64,000 bases of DNA from Bacillus mesophilus (GTDB taxonomy: Bacteria > Bacillota > Bacilli > Bacillales > SA4), in contig NZ_JAAIWM010000002.1 in NCBI RefSeq assembly GCF_011008845.1, positions 434,001-498,000 of the forward strand, written 5' to 3'. The notes beneath the pieces were generated by a model, which worked only from the letters and a program-made list of their open reading frames with translations, ran no database searches and was not told the origin of the DNA. Shown in pieces: positions 24,141-33,481 of this stretch; position 1 is the stretch's first letter, and the number at the start of each line of letters is the position of its first letter. The translations under genes were made by a program, and so were the position numbers.

Positions 24141-25229
24141 ATGGGTGAAATTGTACATCGTTCAAAAACACGCCCTGTTAAGGTTGGTAATTTAACGATC
24201 GGTGGGAATAACGAAATCGTTATTCAAAGTATGACAACAACCAAAACTCATGATGTTGAAGCAACGGTTGCAGAGATTAAACGTTTAGAAGAGGCCGGTT
24301 GTCAGGTTGTTCGTGTGGCGTGCCCTGACGAACGTGCCGCAAATGCAATATCAGAAATAAAGAAACGAATCTCTATTCCACTAGTTGTTGACATCCATTT
24401 TGATTATAAACTTGCCTTAAAAGCCATTGAAGGTGGCGCTGATAAAATTAGAATTAACCCAGGTAATATTGGTCGCCGTGAAAAAGTAGAAGCAGTTGTA
24501 AATGCTGCCAAAGCTAAGGGGATTCCTATTCGAATTGGGGTTAATGCAGGATCACTTGAGAAAAGAATCATTGAGAAATACGGTTATCCTACTGCAGATG
24601 GAATGGTAGAAAGTGCACTTCATCATATTAAAATCTTAGAAGATCTTGATTTTTACGATATCATCGTATCTATGAAGGCATCTGATGTAAACCTTGCAAT
24701 TGAGGCTTATGATAAAGCAGCTCGTGCATTTGACTATCCCCTACATTTAGGAATTACTGAATCAGGTACTCTTTTTGCTGGAACTGTAAAAAGTGCTGCT
24801 GGATTAGGTGCTATTATAAATAAGGGAATTGGTAATACCGTACGGATTTCCTTAAGTGCTGACCCTGTTGAGGAGGTTAAGGTTGCCAGAGAACTACTGA
24901 AATCCTTTGGATTAGCAGCAAATGCAGCTACTTTAATCTCTTGTCCAACATGTGGTCGAATTGAAATAGATTTAATTAGTATTGCAAATGAAGTCGAAGA
25001 GTATATCTCGACCATTAAAGCACCCATTAAAGTAGCTGTATTAGGTTGTGCTGTGAATGGTCCAGGTGAAGCTAGAGAAGCCGATATTGGAATTGCTGGT
25101 GCTCGAGGAGAAGGCTTATTATTCCGTCACGGTGAAATTGTTCGTAAAGTACCGGAAGCAACAATGGTTGAAGAGTTAAAGAAAGAAATTGATAAAATAG
25201 CTGCAGAAAAGCTACAACAAAAAGCTTGA
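24141..25229 (+). CDS. ispG: 4-hydroxy-3-methylbut-2-en-1-yl diphosphate synthase
   Basis: Iron-sulfur enzyme of the MEP isoprenoid pathway. The 362-residue protein has the TIM-barrel part ([16 protein letters not shown] near the start is [12 protein letters not shown] here) and the C-terminal cluster ligands in SCPTCGR (about 267-270) and [11 protein letters not shown] (about 302), which hold a 4Fe-4S cluster. The ribosome binding site is AAAGGAG. The gene ispH, next but one enzyme in the pathway, is also in this window at 32488. It has its own strong terminator. Confidence 0.97.
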   Translation: MGEIVHRSKTRPVKVGNLTIGGNNEIVIQSMTTTKTHDVEATVAEIKRLEEAGCQVVRVACPDERAANAISEIKKRISIPLVVDIHFDYKLALKAIEGGADKIRINPGNIGRREKVEAVVNAAKAKGIPIRIGVNAGSLEKRIIEKYGYPTADGMVESALHHIKILEDLDFYDIIVSMKASDVNLAIEAYDKAARAFDYPLHLGITESGTLFAGTVKSAAGLGAIINKGIGNTVRISLSADPVEEVKVARELLKSFGLAANAATLISCPTCGRIEIDLISIANEVEEYISTIKAPIKVAVLGCAVNGPGEAREADIGIAGARGEGLLFRHGEIVRKVPEATMVEELKKEIDKIAAEKLQQKA

Positions 25230-25252
25230 CACGAATATCGTGTCAAGCTTTT
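25220..25252. terminator. Bidirectional terminator after ispG
   Basis: A perfect 15-bp stem (AAAAGCTTGACACGA with TCGTGTCAAGCTTTT) and a 3-base loop. T tracts on both sides serve ispG and the converging yqfX. Confidence 0.95.
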
Positions 25253-25266
25253 TTACTTTTCTTCTT

Positions 25267-25713
25267 CTAAAAGAACGGTAATATAAACATACCAACGATA
25301 ATTGAAACCGCTCCTATACCAATTGCCCATGCTCCTAATGTAGTTGCGCCACGTCTTCTTGCAATGAAACCGATAATGATCCCAGCTGCTCCCAATATAA
25401 TCGGCATTACAAATAGAGAAAGAATTGATAATGCAAGTGCTAGTCCAGCAATTCCTCGACCGCCTGTTACATCATCTACGTTCGTTTCACTAACATTCAG
25501 GCCTTCATTAAAGTCCCTCTCAGTAGTGTCAGGACGTACTGTTTCCTTTTCACGACGATTAAAGTCAATTACATTTGGTGCTACCTCAGCAGCGTACTCT
25601 TCACGAGAGTATGGATCCGCTGATTGTGCATTAGAATTGAGTTCATCCATTGTAGCATCATCAATATTTTCATCGATTTTCACATCTTTAGTCTTGTTTG
25701 TATCGTTTGCCAT
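25267..25713 (-). CDS. yqfX: Small membrane protein YqfX
   Basis: 148 residues: an acidic, hydrophilic first half (about 1-85) and two C-terminal membrane helices joined by ARRRGATTLG (about 86-146), with many Gly residues. B. subtilis yqfX lies at this place beside ispG and has a similar plan. Function unknown. The acidic half is probably cytoplasmic. Confidence 0.8.
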   Translation of the reverse strand: MANDTNKTKDVKIDENIDDATMDELNSNAQSADPYSREEYAAEVAPNVIDFNRREKETVRPDTTERDFNEGLNVSETNVDDVTGGRGIAGLALALSILSLFVMPIILGAAGIIIGFIARRRGATTLGAWAIGIGAVSIIVGMFILPFF

Positions 25714-25842
25714 TTTTGAATCCCTCGCTTTCCTTGGTTAAGGAGCATTTATTAGTATGGTGGATTTTATGTTTTTTATAGGTGTAAATATTTACATACA
25801 TGATGTGTAGTAAACTTTAAAAAACTTATGGTAAACTTAAAC

Positions 25843-26155
25843 AAAAGGCGCAAGCGCCCCGTTTAGCTCCGACAAGCAAATGTTCCTGGAAGAAAAAAAG
25901 GATGCTCTTCCCTTTTATTCTTCCAGGGTTATCCCGGTCTAACTGGCGCTAACTAAAGGAATATAAAAAATTAGTTTGAATTAAAGCGCCAGTAAGACCC
26001 CGATTGGTTCAACTACCATCAGAAAATCTCTGATGGAAGTTTCACTGTATCTGACCTAGGAAAAAGTGTACTTCCTTTTTCCCTTCGAGGTGGGATGAAA
26101 TTGCAAAGATCATCGCAATTTCATCTTGGCTGGGCGCTGGAGCTAGATTACTCCA
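25843..26155 (+). repeat. Long composite copy of structured repeat family I
   Basis: Same head (GGCGCAAGCGCC, GTTTAGCTCCGACAAGCAAA) and tail (GGCTGGGCGCTGGAGCTAGATT in part) as the copy at 4950, but about 310 bp long because several hairpins lie between. These are CCTGGAAGAA with TTCTTCCAGG; 25936-25950 with 25985-25999 (15 bp, one mismatch); CCATCAGA with TCTGATGG (26016-26036); and GATGAAATTGC with GCAATTTCATC (26094-26125). The 519-bp gap 25714-26232 holds nothing else but the flanking promoters. Confidence 0.85.
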
Positions 26156-26232
26156 AACCATTGAAACAAAGCATTCCAAAAATTTTTACTTTCCTATAAC
26201 TTAACAAAAGATTAACTAAGGAGTTAAATGAT

Positions 26233-26811
26233 ATGCAAAAGAGAAAATTGGGAATAGATATTGATGGGACAATTACCTGCCCCACTTCCTTTATTCCTTA
26301 CATTAACAAATCCTTTAATTTGAAACTTTCCTTAAAGGATCTAACCGTTTATGATTTATCTTCCATTATTGGCATTTCCAGCAGTGAATTCAACACGTGG
26401 ATGAAAGCAAATGAGCCAGACATTTACTCAAACGCAAAAATGATTGACGAGCATGTGATGTCAGTATTAAATACCTGGTCAACTGCGCATCAACTCATCT
26501 ATATAAGTGCTCGAAACAATCAATATTTTGATGTTACCCAAACATGGTTTACCCAAAGAGAAGTTCCCTTTCACCACATTGAATTGATTGGAAAACACGA
26601 TAAACTGGACGCGGTAAAGCGGCATGGGATTGAAGTATTTTTTGAAGATAAGCATGATAATGCCTGTGAAATTAGTGAAGAATGCAATATTCCTGTCATT
26701 TTATTTAATACCCCTTACAATCAAGACCCTGTTCCAAAAAATGTTTATAGAATGAATAGTTGGCAAGAGGCTCAAATTTGGGTGGATCGTTACTTTCACG
26801 ATATGAAATAA
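26233..26811 (+). CDS. yqfW: HAD-superfamily nucleotidase (YqfW)
   Basis: 192 residues of the 5'(3')-deoxyribonucleotidase-like HAD group. The catalytic motif is DIDGT (residues 8-12), motif II is YISARN (about 94-99), and the acidic motif III/IV is FFEDKHDN (about 137-144). It would remove phosphate from nucleotides or related compounds in the cytoplasm; the substrate is unproven. The name follows B. subtilis yqfW, which lies between yqfX and zur. Confidence 0.87.
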   Translation: MQKRKLGIDIDGTITCPTSFIPYINKSFNLKLSLKDLTVYDLSSIIGISSSEFNTWMKANEPDIYSNAKMIDEHVMSVLNTWSTAHQLIYISARNNQYFDVTQTWFTQREVPFHHIELIGKHDKLDAVKRHGIEVFFEDKHDNACEISEECNIPVILFNTPYNQDPVPKNVYRMNSWQEAQIWVDRYFHDMK

Positions 26812-26812
26812 A

Positions 26813-26875
26813 AAACACACGAGTTGGACCCGCTCCCCATCTTCATCGGGAAGCATACTCCAGTTCGTGTGTTTT
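26813..26875. terminator. Long bidirectional terminator hairpin between yqfW and zur
   Basis: Outer arms AAAAACACACGA and TCGTGTGTTTTT, an internal 2x2 mismatch, then TGGA and TCCA, and an inner arm (CCCG with CGGG). It is longer than a simple terminator. It spans the gap between two converging genes and reaches the zur stop. Confidence 0.75.
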
Positions 26876-27285
26876 TATATACATGTAGGGCATTTACCAT
26901 ATACTTCAAATTTATGACCTGTGATATCATAGCCAGATAAATCACTCGGAATCATATCCATAGGACATGATTTAATTTCTTTTGTTTCACCACATTCCAT
27001 ACATATAAAGTGGTGATGATGCTCTTTCGTAGTACATGTGAAACGGAAGTGCTTTTCTCCTTCTAGCTCTGTTGCCTCTAAAATTCCCATCTCTGCAAAT
27101 AATGATAAATTACGATAAATCGTATCAAAGCTTAGCCCAGGAAAATCATCCTTCATACTCTCTAAAATATCCTTAGCAGTTAAATATTTGTTAACCGCAG
27201 CAAAAACACGTAACATTTCTTCTCTTTTATCAGTATGCTTGTATCCTTTTTTCTTCATTAATTCAATTGCTTCTTGAACGTTCAT
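26875..27285 (-). CDS. zur: Zinc uptake regulator Zur (Fur family)
   Basis: 136 residues. The N-terminal winged helix (about 1-85) has the recognition region [16 protein letters not shown], and the C-terminal half has the metal motifs [13 protein letters not shown] and KCPTCI, i.e. two CxxC pairs that form the structural zinc site. Zur represses zinc uptake when zinc is plentiful. The start overlaps the znuB stop (ATGA), so the regulator is made from the transporter operon it presumably controls. Confidence 0.93.
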   Translation of the reverse strand: MNVQEAIELMKKKGYKHTDKREEMLRVFAAVNKYLTAKDILESMKDDFPGLSFDTIYRNLSLFAEMGILEATELEGEKHFRFTCTTKEHHHHFICMECGETKEIKSCPMDMIPSDLSGYDITGHKFEVYGKCPTCI

Positions 27286-28121
27286 GTTTGCTTAATCACC
27301 TTCCATTTCTGTAAAGTAATTGTTACGAGTAGGATTATGACAGATAAAATAACAATGGTCCCACCAGGTGCTAAATTGAGAAAATATGATAAGAATAGTC
27401 CCCCAACAACAGCCAGCTCCCCTAACAGAATGGATAAAATAATCGTTTGCTTAAAACTTGTAGCAATTCTCATACTCGCAGCTACTGGTAGTGTCATTAG
27501 AGAGGACACGAGTAGAATCCCTACCACTCTCATGGAAGCGGCAATTACGAGAGCAACCATAATAATAAAAATAAAATTAATAAGCTTTGTCTTTACACCA
27601 GAAGCAACAGCATGTTCCTCATCAAAGGAGAGTGAAAATAACTCCTTATAAATAAGACTAATAACAATCAACACAAAGACAGTAATGCCAATGATCGTCC
27701 ACATATCTGAACGACTAACTGCATTTACACTGCCAAACAAATAGTTAAATAAATCTGTATTAAAGCCATCTGCTAATGAAATTAACAATACCCCTAACCC
27801 AATCCCACCAGACAAGATAATTGGAATTGCTAATTCTTGATAAAATTTATAAACCTTCCGTAGTTGCTCAATAAATAAGGAACCCATAACAGAAAAGGTC
27901 ATCCCCATATAAAGAGGATTTAATGTATACGCGCCCCATTTCTTCTCAAGTAACAGGCTCGCAGCAATACCCGCCAATGTTATATGACTCAAAGCATCAG
28001 CAATTAATGCTAACCTTCTCACCACTATAAACACCCCAAGCAAAGGAGCTATAACACCAATTAAGATACCAGATATAAAGGCATTTTGGATAAATTCATA
28101 TTGAAAAATAGCGGTTAACAT
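27282..28121 (-). CDS. znuB: Zinc ABC transporter permease
   Basis: 279 residues, eight predicted membrane helices, ABC-3 family. Recognisable stretches are [19 protein letters not shown] near residue 22, HITLAGIA near 46 and [17 protein letters not shown] near 202. It forms the membrane channel of a zinc importer with the adjacent ATPase. The solute-binding subunit gene znuA is not in this cluster. It overlaps znuC by 7 bp and zur by 4 bp. Confidence 0.92.
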   Translation of the reverse strand: MLTAIFQYEFIQNAFISGILIGVIAPLLGVFIVVRRLALIADALSHITLAGIAASLLLEKKWGAYTLNPLYMGMTFSVMGSLFIEQLRKVYKFYQELAIPIILSGGIGLGVLLISLADGFNTDLFNYLFGSVNAVSRSDMWTIIGITVFVLIVISLIYKELFSLSFDEEHAVASGVKTKLINFIFIIMVALVIAASMRVVGILLVSSLMTLPVAASMRIATSFKQTIILSILLGELAVVGGLFLSYFLNLAPGGTIVILSVIILLVTITLQKWKVIKQT

Positions 28122-28888
28122 TTGTCACAACCTCCATGATCATGAGTCAGCACATGAACATGATGACCATAAAATTCTGACAAGACTTCTTTTTGTTTTG
28201 AGAATTCACTTGTCTCTCCATGAAAATGAAGGTGGCGATTTAAACAGGCAACATGACTTACTTTATCTGTAATCGTTCCGACATCATGAGTAACTAAAAG
28301 TAAGGTGATATTTTTCTCCTTATTTAAACTCCCTAACATTTGATAGAAGTTTGTAACAGTTTGTGCATCTACGCCTACAGTCGGCTCATCTAGGATCAGT
28401 AGCTCTGGTTCACTAACTAATGCTCTTGCAATAAATACTCTTTGCTGTTGCCCCCCAGAAAGCTGGCCAATGTTTTTCTTAATATGTTCACCCATTCCAA
28501 CTGCTTGAATAGCCTCTTCAATTTTCTCTCGATCTTGCCTATTTAAACGTTTAAAAAGTCCTTTTTGAGAAACGAGACCAGTAGAAACTACCTCAAAAAC
28601 AGTTGCTGGAAAACCAGTATTAAAGCTATTAGCTTTTTGTGAAACATACCCGATCTTATGCCAATCATGAAATTTCCCCACTGGCTTTTCAAAAAGCTTA
28701 ATTTTTCCCTCAGCTGGGTGTAGTAAACCTAATATACATTTAAGTAACGTTGATTTTCCAGAGCCATTAGGACCTACTAGTCCTATAAATGCCCCTTTAG
28801 GAATTTTCATGGATATATCGTCTAAAACCATCTGCTTATTATAGTAAAAAGATAAATTTTCTATATCTACAATCATTTGTTCTGTCAT
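28115..28888 (-). CDS. znuC: Zinc ABC transporter ATP-binding protein
   Basis: About 257 residues. Walker A GPNGSGKST, signature LSGGQQQRV, Walker B LLILDEPTVGVDA and switch His in LLVTHDVG are present. The C terminus is rich in His and Cys ([18 protein letters not shown], in the order GHHVHVLTHDHGG and CDKC), a likely zinc-sensing or buffering tail. I take the ATG at 28888 (MTEQMIVDIEN), preceded by GGTGAG, over one eight codons upstream. Confidence 0.92.
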   Translation of the reverse strand: MTEQMIVDIENLSFYYNKQMVLDDISMKIPKGAFIGLVGPNGSGKSTLLKCILGLLHPAEGKIKLFEKPVGKFHDWHKIGYVSQKANSFNTGFPATVFEVVSTGLVSQKGLFKRLNRQDREKIEEAIQAVGMGEHIKKNIGQLSGGQQQRVFIARALVSEPELLILDEPTVGVDAQTVTNFYQMLGSLNKEKNITLLLVTHDVGTITDKVSHVACLNRHLHFHGETSEFSKQKEVLSEFYGHHVHVLTHDHGGCDKC

Positions 28889-29070
28889 TTTCTCACCAAC
28901 TTTAAGAATCATTCCGATTTAGTATACATGAGCTTCTTTTGAAAAACAAGATATTCAATGACTATAATTACACATCATGCTTCTGTTTTAAGTCATTTTA
29001 GTTAATTGTACATTCACATAAATAGAAGTGTATTCGTATACTATCAGGTAGCAAAAGGAGGGACTTTACT

Positions 29071-29325
29071 ATGAGCTTAATTGAAAAAATAGTGAATCAA
29101 AAGTTAAACCGAATGACAAAGGAAGAATTACTTAAGCTAGCTAAAAAGCATCAGATTAGTATTACAGATCAACAAGCTGAACAAGTTGTGCAGCAGATCA
29201 GAGGTAAGAATATTAACATATTTAATTCAACTGAAAGAACTCAGTTAATAAAAAAGATTGCCAAGATTACAAGTCCAGAAGTTGCTAGGAAGGTTAATAA
29301 ACTGTTCCAAGAGGCTTTAGGATAA
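29071..29325 (+). CDS. yqfT: DUF2624 family protein (YqfT)
   Basis: 84 residues, hydrophilic and mostly helical (IVNQKLNRMTKEELLKLAKK, then ARKVNKLFQEALG), matching YqfT/DUF2624 of Bacillus, which lies beside nfo. Function unknown. AAGGAGG precedes the start. Lysine-rich sequence with a helix-hairpin look could suggest nucleic-acid contact, but this is a guess. Confidence 0.82.
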   Translation: MSLIEKIVNQKLNRMTKEELLKLAKKHQISITDQQAEQVVQQIRGKNINIFNSTERTQLIKKIAKITSPEVARKVNKLFQEALG

Positions 29326-29389
29326 TATATTAGCTGCTAACGATAGATCCTTGCATCGAATCCTACGTTTTTATAAATTTCTTTAAGCC

Positions 29390-29421
29390 AAAAAACGAGA
29401 GAAACTGTTCTCTCGTTTTTT
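29390..29421. terminator. Bidirectional terminator between yqfT and nfo
   Basis: A perfect 14-bp stem (AAAAAACGAGAGAA with TTCTCTCGTTTTTT) and a 4-base loop, working for both converging genes. Confidence 0.95.
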
Positions 29422-29422
29422 C

Positions 29423-30310
29423 TTACTCAGATTCTGTCATCCAGTTTTCATTGAATGTTTGATTTTTCAACATTTTAATTTCTACTTTATATGGTGGCTT
29501 TTTGTCCTTTTTATCTTCTCCGATAAATGGCGTTTCGAGGATCTTAGGCACTTCCATTAGTGATGGATGGTGGACGATATAATTAATCGCTTTAAACCCA
29601 ATGTGACCGAAGCCTATATTTTCGTGACGATCCTTTGAGGAGCCTCGCTCATTTTTACTATCATTTATGTGCAACACCTTAATCCGATTAATTCCAATAA
29701 TTTTATCGAACTCTTCTAAAACACCATCAAAGTCGTTTACGATATCATAACCAGCATCATGAGTATGGCAAGTATCAAAGCAAATTGATAGCTTTTCATT
29801 GTGAGTAACTCCCTCAATAATCCTGGCAAGCTCTTCAAAATTCCGTCCACATTCTGAACCTTTACCAGCCATTGTTTCTAAGGCAATCTGAACGTTCTGT
29901 TTTTGATCTAACACTTCATTTAAGCCTTCAATAATCTTTTGTATACCCTTGTCTGCTCCAGCCCCAACATGTGCACCAGGATGTAATACAATCTGTCTTG
30001 CTCCAAGTGCTTCGGTTCGCTCAATTTCAGACCTGAGGAAACGAACTCCCAGGTCAAAAGTATCAGGGTTTTGAGAATTACCGATATTAATAATATAAGG
30101 AGCATGTACTACAATGTCAGTAATCCCCTGCTCTTTCATATGTTGTAATCCCGCTTCTATATTTAAATCTTCAATTTTTTTTCGTCTTGTGTTTTGAGGT
30201 GCACCGGTGTACACCATAAATGTATTGGCACCATAAGAAACTGCTTCCTCACTTGCTGCAAGGAACATTTTCTTCCCACTCATTGACACGTGTGATCCAA
30301 TCTTAATCAT
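29423..30310 (-). CDS. nfo: Endonuclease IV (AP endonuclease)
   Basis: 295 residues. Cuts DNA at abasic sites during base-excision repair. The three zinc-site signatures are present: [13 protein letters not shown] (about 143), [14 protein letters not shown] (about 178) and [24 protein letters not shown] sequence as [20 protein letters not shown] (about 213). In B. subtilis the orthologue works in spore outgrowth under SigG control. It lies 32 bp behind the helicase gene. Confidence 0.96.
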   Translation of the reverse strand: MIKIGSHVSMSGKKMFLAASEEAVSYGANTFMVYTGAPQNTRRKKIEDLNIEAGLQHMKEQGITDIVVHAPYIINIGNSQNPDTFDLGVRFLRSEIERTEALGARQIVLHPGAHVGAGADKGIQKIIEGLNEVLDQKQNVQIALETMAGKGSECGRNFEELARIIEGVTHNEKLSICFDTCHTHDAGYDIVNDFDGVLEEFDKIIGINRIKVLHINDSKNERGSSKDRHENIGFGHIGFKAINYIVHHPSLMEVPKILETPFIGEDKKDKKPPYKVEIKMLKNQTFNENWMTESE

Positions 30311-30342
30311 GCTTCTCTCTCCTCCATCATTACCTAAAAGAA

Positions 30343-31650
30343 TTACCTTTTATTCGAATCCTTTCTTTGTAACGTCTTTTTATATTTTGACGTTTGTTCT
30401 TGTAGCTTCTTCTTATAACCTGGCTTCACCTTTTTAGGCTTTTGGATAAAGCTCTTTGCCTTCTTATCTATATCTGTTTGTTCTTTTTTCCTTGCCTTAC
30501 GTTTTTCTCTTGGGCCAATCTCAACCCACTCATCGTTCCTTATATCAACATTTGAAAATGAAATCCCTAATTTTTCTAATCTATTTAGGGCATCTTCATC
30601 ACTTGGTTCATAAATTGTTACTGCTAAGCCTGATAAGCCCGCTCTGGCTGTTCGACCCACACGGTGAACATAAAAATCAAGGTCAGATGGAATTTCATAG
30701 TTGATAACATGACTGATGCCTTTAATATCGATTCCTCTTGCTGCCAGATCTGTTGCAACAACAAACTGAAATTCTGCTTCATTAATTTGTTTCATCATTT
30801 TCTTACGTTCACGAGGAGGTAGGTCACCATGAATAATACCAACCGTTATCCCATTCTCGCTTAAATGATCGGCAACTACATCTGCCATCTTTTTTGTATT
30901 TGTGAAGATGATTGCTAAGTATGGATTAATCGATTTACATAACTCCACTAACAATTTAGGTTTGTTTCTATGCTTTAAAGGAATTAAATAATGTTCAATT
31001 TTTGCTGCTGTTATTTGCTTTGGCTCAACATGTGAATATTTTGGGTTTTCCATGTACTTTTTCAAGAAAGGCTTTAGCTTTTCCGGAATCGTTGCAGAGA
31101 AAACTAATAATTGAAGATCTTCCTTCATTTTGGCACTGATTTGATCTACGTCCACAATAAAGCCCATATCTAACATCAAATCTGCCTCATCTACAACCAT
31201 AGCATCAGCAGTATAGGCTAGAAGTGCTTTTTCTTTGATTAGATCATTTATTCTTCCAGGTGTTCCTACCACGATATGTGGTTGTGTCTTCAATTTTTCA
31301 ATCGTACGTTGCTTGTCCGTTCCACCAATAAAGTTTTTAGCTGAAATAGCTGGATTAAATGAGATAACTTTTTGTACTTCCTCATAAATCTGCTGAGCTA
31401 ACTCTCTCGTAGGTGCGGTAATTACTACCTGTACCTCTTGTCGATCTGGATCTATTTTATTAAGTAAGGGTAACAAGAAAGCATGTGTTTTTCCTGTCCC
31501 TGTTTGAGATTGTCCAATTACACTCTCTCCTCTTAAAATAGCAGGAATTAAACGGGCTTGGATATCAGTTGGTTCATAAAACTGCAATTCAACAATCGCA
31601 TTATTTATGAACTCTTTAAATCCAAACTGTTCAAATAATGTTTTATTCAT
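30343..31650 (-). CDS. cshB: DEAD-box RNA helicase CshB
   Basis: 435 residues. Q motif near FYEPTDIQ, motif [13 protein letters not shown] box [14 protein letters not shown] motif VFSAT, and the C-terminal [10 protein letters not shown] are all present. The tail after about 375 is rich in Lys ([12 protein letters not shown]), typical of CshB and useful for RNA binding. These helicases help ribosome assembly and RNA turnover in the cold. The position beside nfo matches yqfR in B. subtilis. Confidence 0.95.
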   Translation of the reverse strand: MNKTLFEQFGFKEFINNAIVELQFYEPTDIQARLIPAILRGESVIGQSQTGTGKTHAFLLPLLNKIDPDRQEVQVVITAPTRELAQQIYEEVQKVISFNPAISAKNFIGGTDKQRTIEKLKTQPHIVVGTPGRINDLIKEKALLAYTADAMVVDEADLMLDMGFIVDVDQISAKMKEDLQLLVFSATIPEKLKPFLKKYMENPKYSHVEPKQITAAKIEHYLIPLKHRNKPKLLVELCKSINPYLAIIFTNTKKMADVVADHLSENGITVGIIHGDLPPRERKKMMKQINEAEFQFVVATDLAARGIDIKGISHVINYEIPSDLDFYVHRVGRTARAGLSGLAVTIYEPSDEDALNRLEKLGISFSNVDIRNDEWVEIGPREKRKARKKEQTDIDKKAKSFIQKPKKVKPGYKKKLQEQTSKYKKTLQRKDSNKR

Positions 31651-31832
31651 TACTTCACCTCATGGCTCAATTTTTACTAAAGAATCTGATCTAAACTAAT
31701 CACATCTTTTTATTATAGTTTATCAGAAGATTGATTTCCATGTATGAGCCTAATTGTTATGTTATATCCAATCATATTAATAGGTACTCGCATACCCTAT
31801 GAATGAATACGTGTAAAGAAAGGGGGATCTAT

Positions 31833-32324
31833 ATGTTCCCAGGAGGACCAAGAATGCCAATGGGTCCAATGAACCAAATGAGTGGCTTCTCGCCTTTTCA
31901 GACACTAGGAAGAGGGGCACAAATGGCTCAAGCACCTGCAAGAGGAGCTGGTGGGTTGTTATCTAAACTGTTTTCAAAGCAGGGTGCTGGAGCTGCTGGC
32001 GCATTTAATAATATGGCGGGGCAGTCTTTACAACAAGGAAGTGGAGGTTTTTTATCGAACCTATTAGCAAATCCAGGTGGAATGTTAAACAATGTTCAAA
32101 AAGCAATCGGTGTAGCAAACCAAGTCGGGCCAATGGTTCAACAATACGGACCAATGGTTAGAAATATTCCTTCACTAATCAAGCTATATAAGGAATTTAA
32201 TTCTAGCGATGATTCTACAACTGAAGAAGTAGTGGAAGAAAAAGAAGTTCCAGTTTCAAAGAAAACGCCTGTTGAAAAAACAGCCGTAAGCAAAGGTACT
32301 TCAAAGCCAAAGTTATACATTTAG
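31833..32324 (+). CDS. yqfQ: VrrA/YqfQ family protein
   Basis: About 163 residues from the ATG at 31833, six bases after GGGGG; the longer frame upstream lacks a ribosome binding site. The N-terminal half is rich in Gly, Met, Pro, Ala and Gln (MFPGGPRMPMGPMNQM), and the middle has repeats such as GGLLSKLF and GGFLSNLL. The C-terminal tail is Lys/Glu/Val/Thr-rich. It matches YqfQ of B. subtilis, thought to be spore-associated. The low-complexity composition suggests a structural coat or matrix role. Confidence 0.82.
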   Translation: MFPGGPRMPMGPMNQMSGFSPFQTLGRGAQMAQAPARGAGGLLSKLFSKQGAGAAGAFNNMAGQSLQQGSGGFLSNLLANPGGMLNNVQKAIGVANQVGPMVQQYGPMVRNIPSLIKLYKEFNSSDDSTTEEVVEEKEVPVSKKTPVEKTAVSKGTSKPKLYI

Positions 32325-32487
32325 TCTTCTTCTTTGTCACCCTTGTCTTCATGCTATATAATAAAGTAGGAAGATTTCTTTAGTAGATGTTCAAAAAATG
32401 CTAAACTTTCTGCACTTTTTGAAACACTCGTATGAATATGTTAATTCTGATTAATATATAGATGTAGCTATAAGGGGGACTTAGCTA

Positions 32488-33429
32488 ATGGAAGTACTAA
32501 AAATTGCTCCAAGAGGATATTGCTATGGTGTGGTAGATGCAATGGTCATTGCACGTAATGCAGCACTAGATAAAAATTTACCACGGCCAATCTATATTTT
32601 AGGAATGATTGTTCACAACAAGCATGTTACTGATGCCTTTGAAGAAGAAGGGATTATTACACTTGATGGACCTAATCGCCTTGAAATACTGAGTCAAGTA
32701 GAAAAAGGAACAGTAATCTTTACAGCACATGGTGTTTCTCCAGAAGTAAGACGCATTGCTGCTGAAAAAGGACTAACTACCATCGATGCAACATGCCCGG
32801 ACGTTACAGTGACTCATGATTTAATTCGCAACAAGATGGTAGATGGCTACGAATTTATCTATATTGGGAAAAAAGGTCATCCTGAACCAGAGGGTGCGGT
32901 CGGGATTGCTCCGGAAATTGTTCATCTTGTTGAAAGTGTTGAAGACGTCGAACAATTATCCATTAAGAGTGATAAAATTATAGTCACGAATCAGACCACG
33001 ATGAGTCAGTGGGATGTTGTAGATATTATGGAGAAGGTGAAAGAAAAATACCCCCACACTGAGGTTCACAAAGAAATTTGTGTGGCGACACAGGTAAGGC
33101 AGGAAGCGGTAGCTGAACAAGCGAAGCAAGCTGACTTAACCATTGTTGTCGGTGATCCAAAAAGCAATAACTCTAACCGACTTGCTCAAGTTTCAGAAGA
33201 AATTGCCGGAACAAAAGCTTATAGAATTTCTGACATCTCTGAGCTCGATCTTGCATGGTTAAAAGGCGTTAACAAAGTAGCAGTCACGGCTGGAGCTTCC
33301 ACTCCTACTCCTATTACGAAGGAAGTGATTGCGTTTCTAGAGAAGTATCATCCTGAAGATGAAACTACTTGGAACAATCAGCCTTCTATTCCTTTAAATA
33401 AAATATTGCCTAAAGTAAAAACAAAATAG
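32488..33429 (+). CDS. ispH: 4-hydroxy-3-methylbut-2-enyl diphosphate reductase
   Basis: Last enzyme of the MEP pathway, reducing HMBPP to IPP and DMAPP with a 4Fe-4S cluster. The three cluster cysteines are in [10 protein letters not shown] (Cys12), DATCPDV (about 103) and KEICVATQ (about 200). The catalytic Glu lies in [10 protein letters not shown]. 313 residues is normal. GGGGGA precedes the ATG. Confidence 0.97.
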   Translation: MEVLKIAPRGYCYGVVDAMVIARNAALDKNLPRPIYILGMIVHNKHVTDAFEEEGIITLDGPNRLEILSQVEKGTVIFTAHGVSPEVRRIAAEKGLTTIDATCPDVTVTHDLIRNKMVDGYEFIYIGKKGHPEPEGAVGIAPEIVHLVESVEDVEQLSIKSDKIIVTNQTTMSQWDVVDIMEKVKEKYPHTEVHKEICVATQVRQEAVAEQAKQADLTIVVGDPKSNNSNRLAQVSEEIAGTKAYRISDISELDLAWLKGVNKVAVTAGASTPTPITKEVIAFLEKYHPEDETTWNNQPSIPLNKILPKVKTK

Positions 33430-33450
33430 CATCCATTTGGATGCTATTTT
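33423..33450 (+). terminator. Intrinsic terminator after ispH
   Basis: A perfect 12-bp stem (AAAATAGCATCC with GGATGCTATTTT) that includes the ispH stop codon, followed by a T tract. The opposite strand has A residues that could serve yqfO as well. Confidence 0.9.
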
Positions 33451-33481
33451 TGCTATTTCTTTAATTTAATGGAGCAGCATC

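Noticed and set aside
28900..28920. Possible Zur box (AAATCGGAATGATT on the minus strand) before znuC
   Set aside because: Only the left half resembles the AAATCGTAAT-N-ATTACGATTT consensus; the right half does not match, so it is not safe to call.
31760..31800. SigE- or SigK-like promoter before yqfQ (TCATATT and CATACCCTA)
   Set aside because: The two elements are only 12 bases apart, too close for SigE, and there is no AC at the right distance for SigK.
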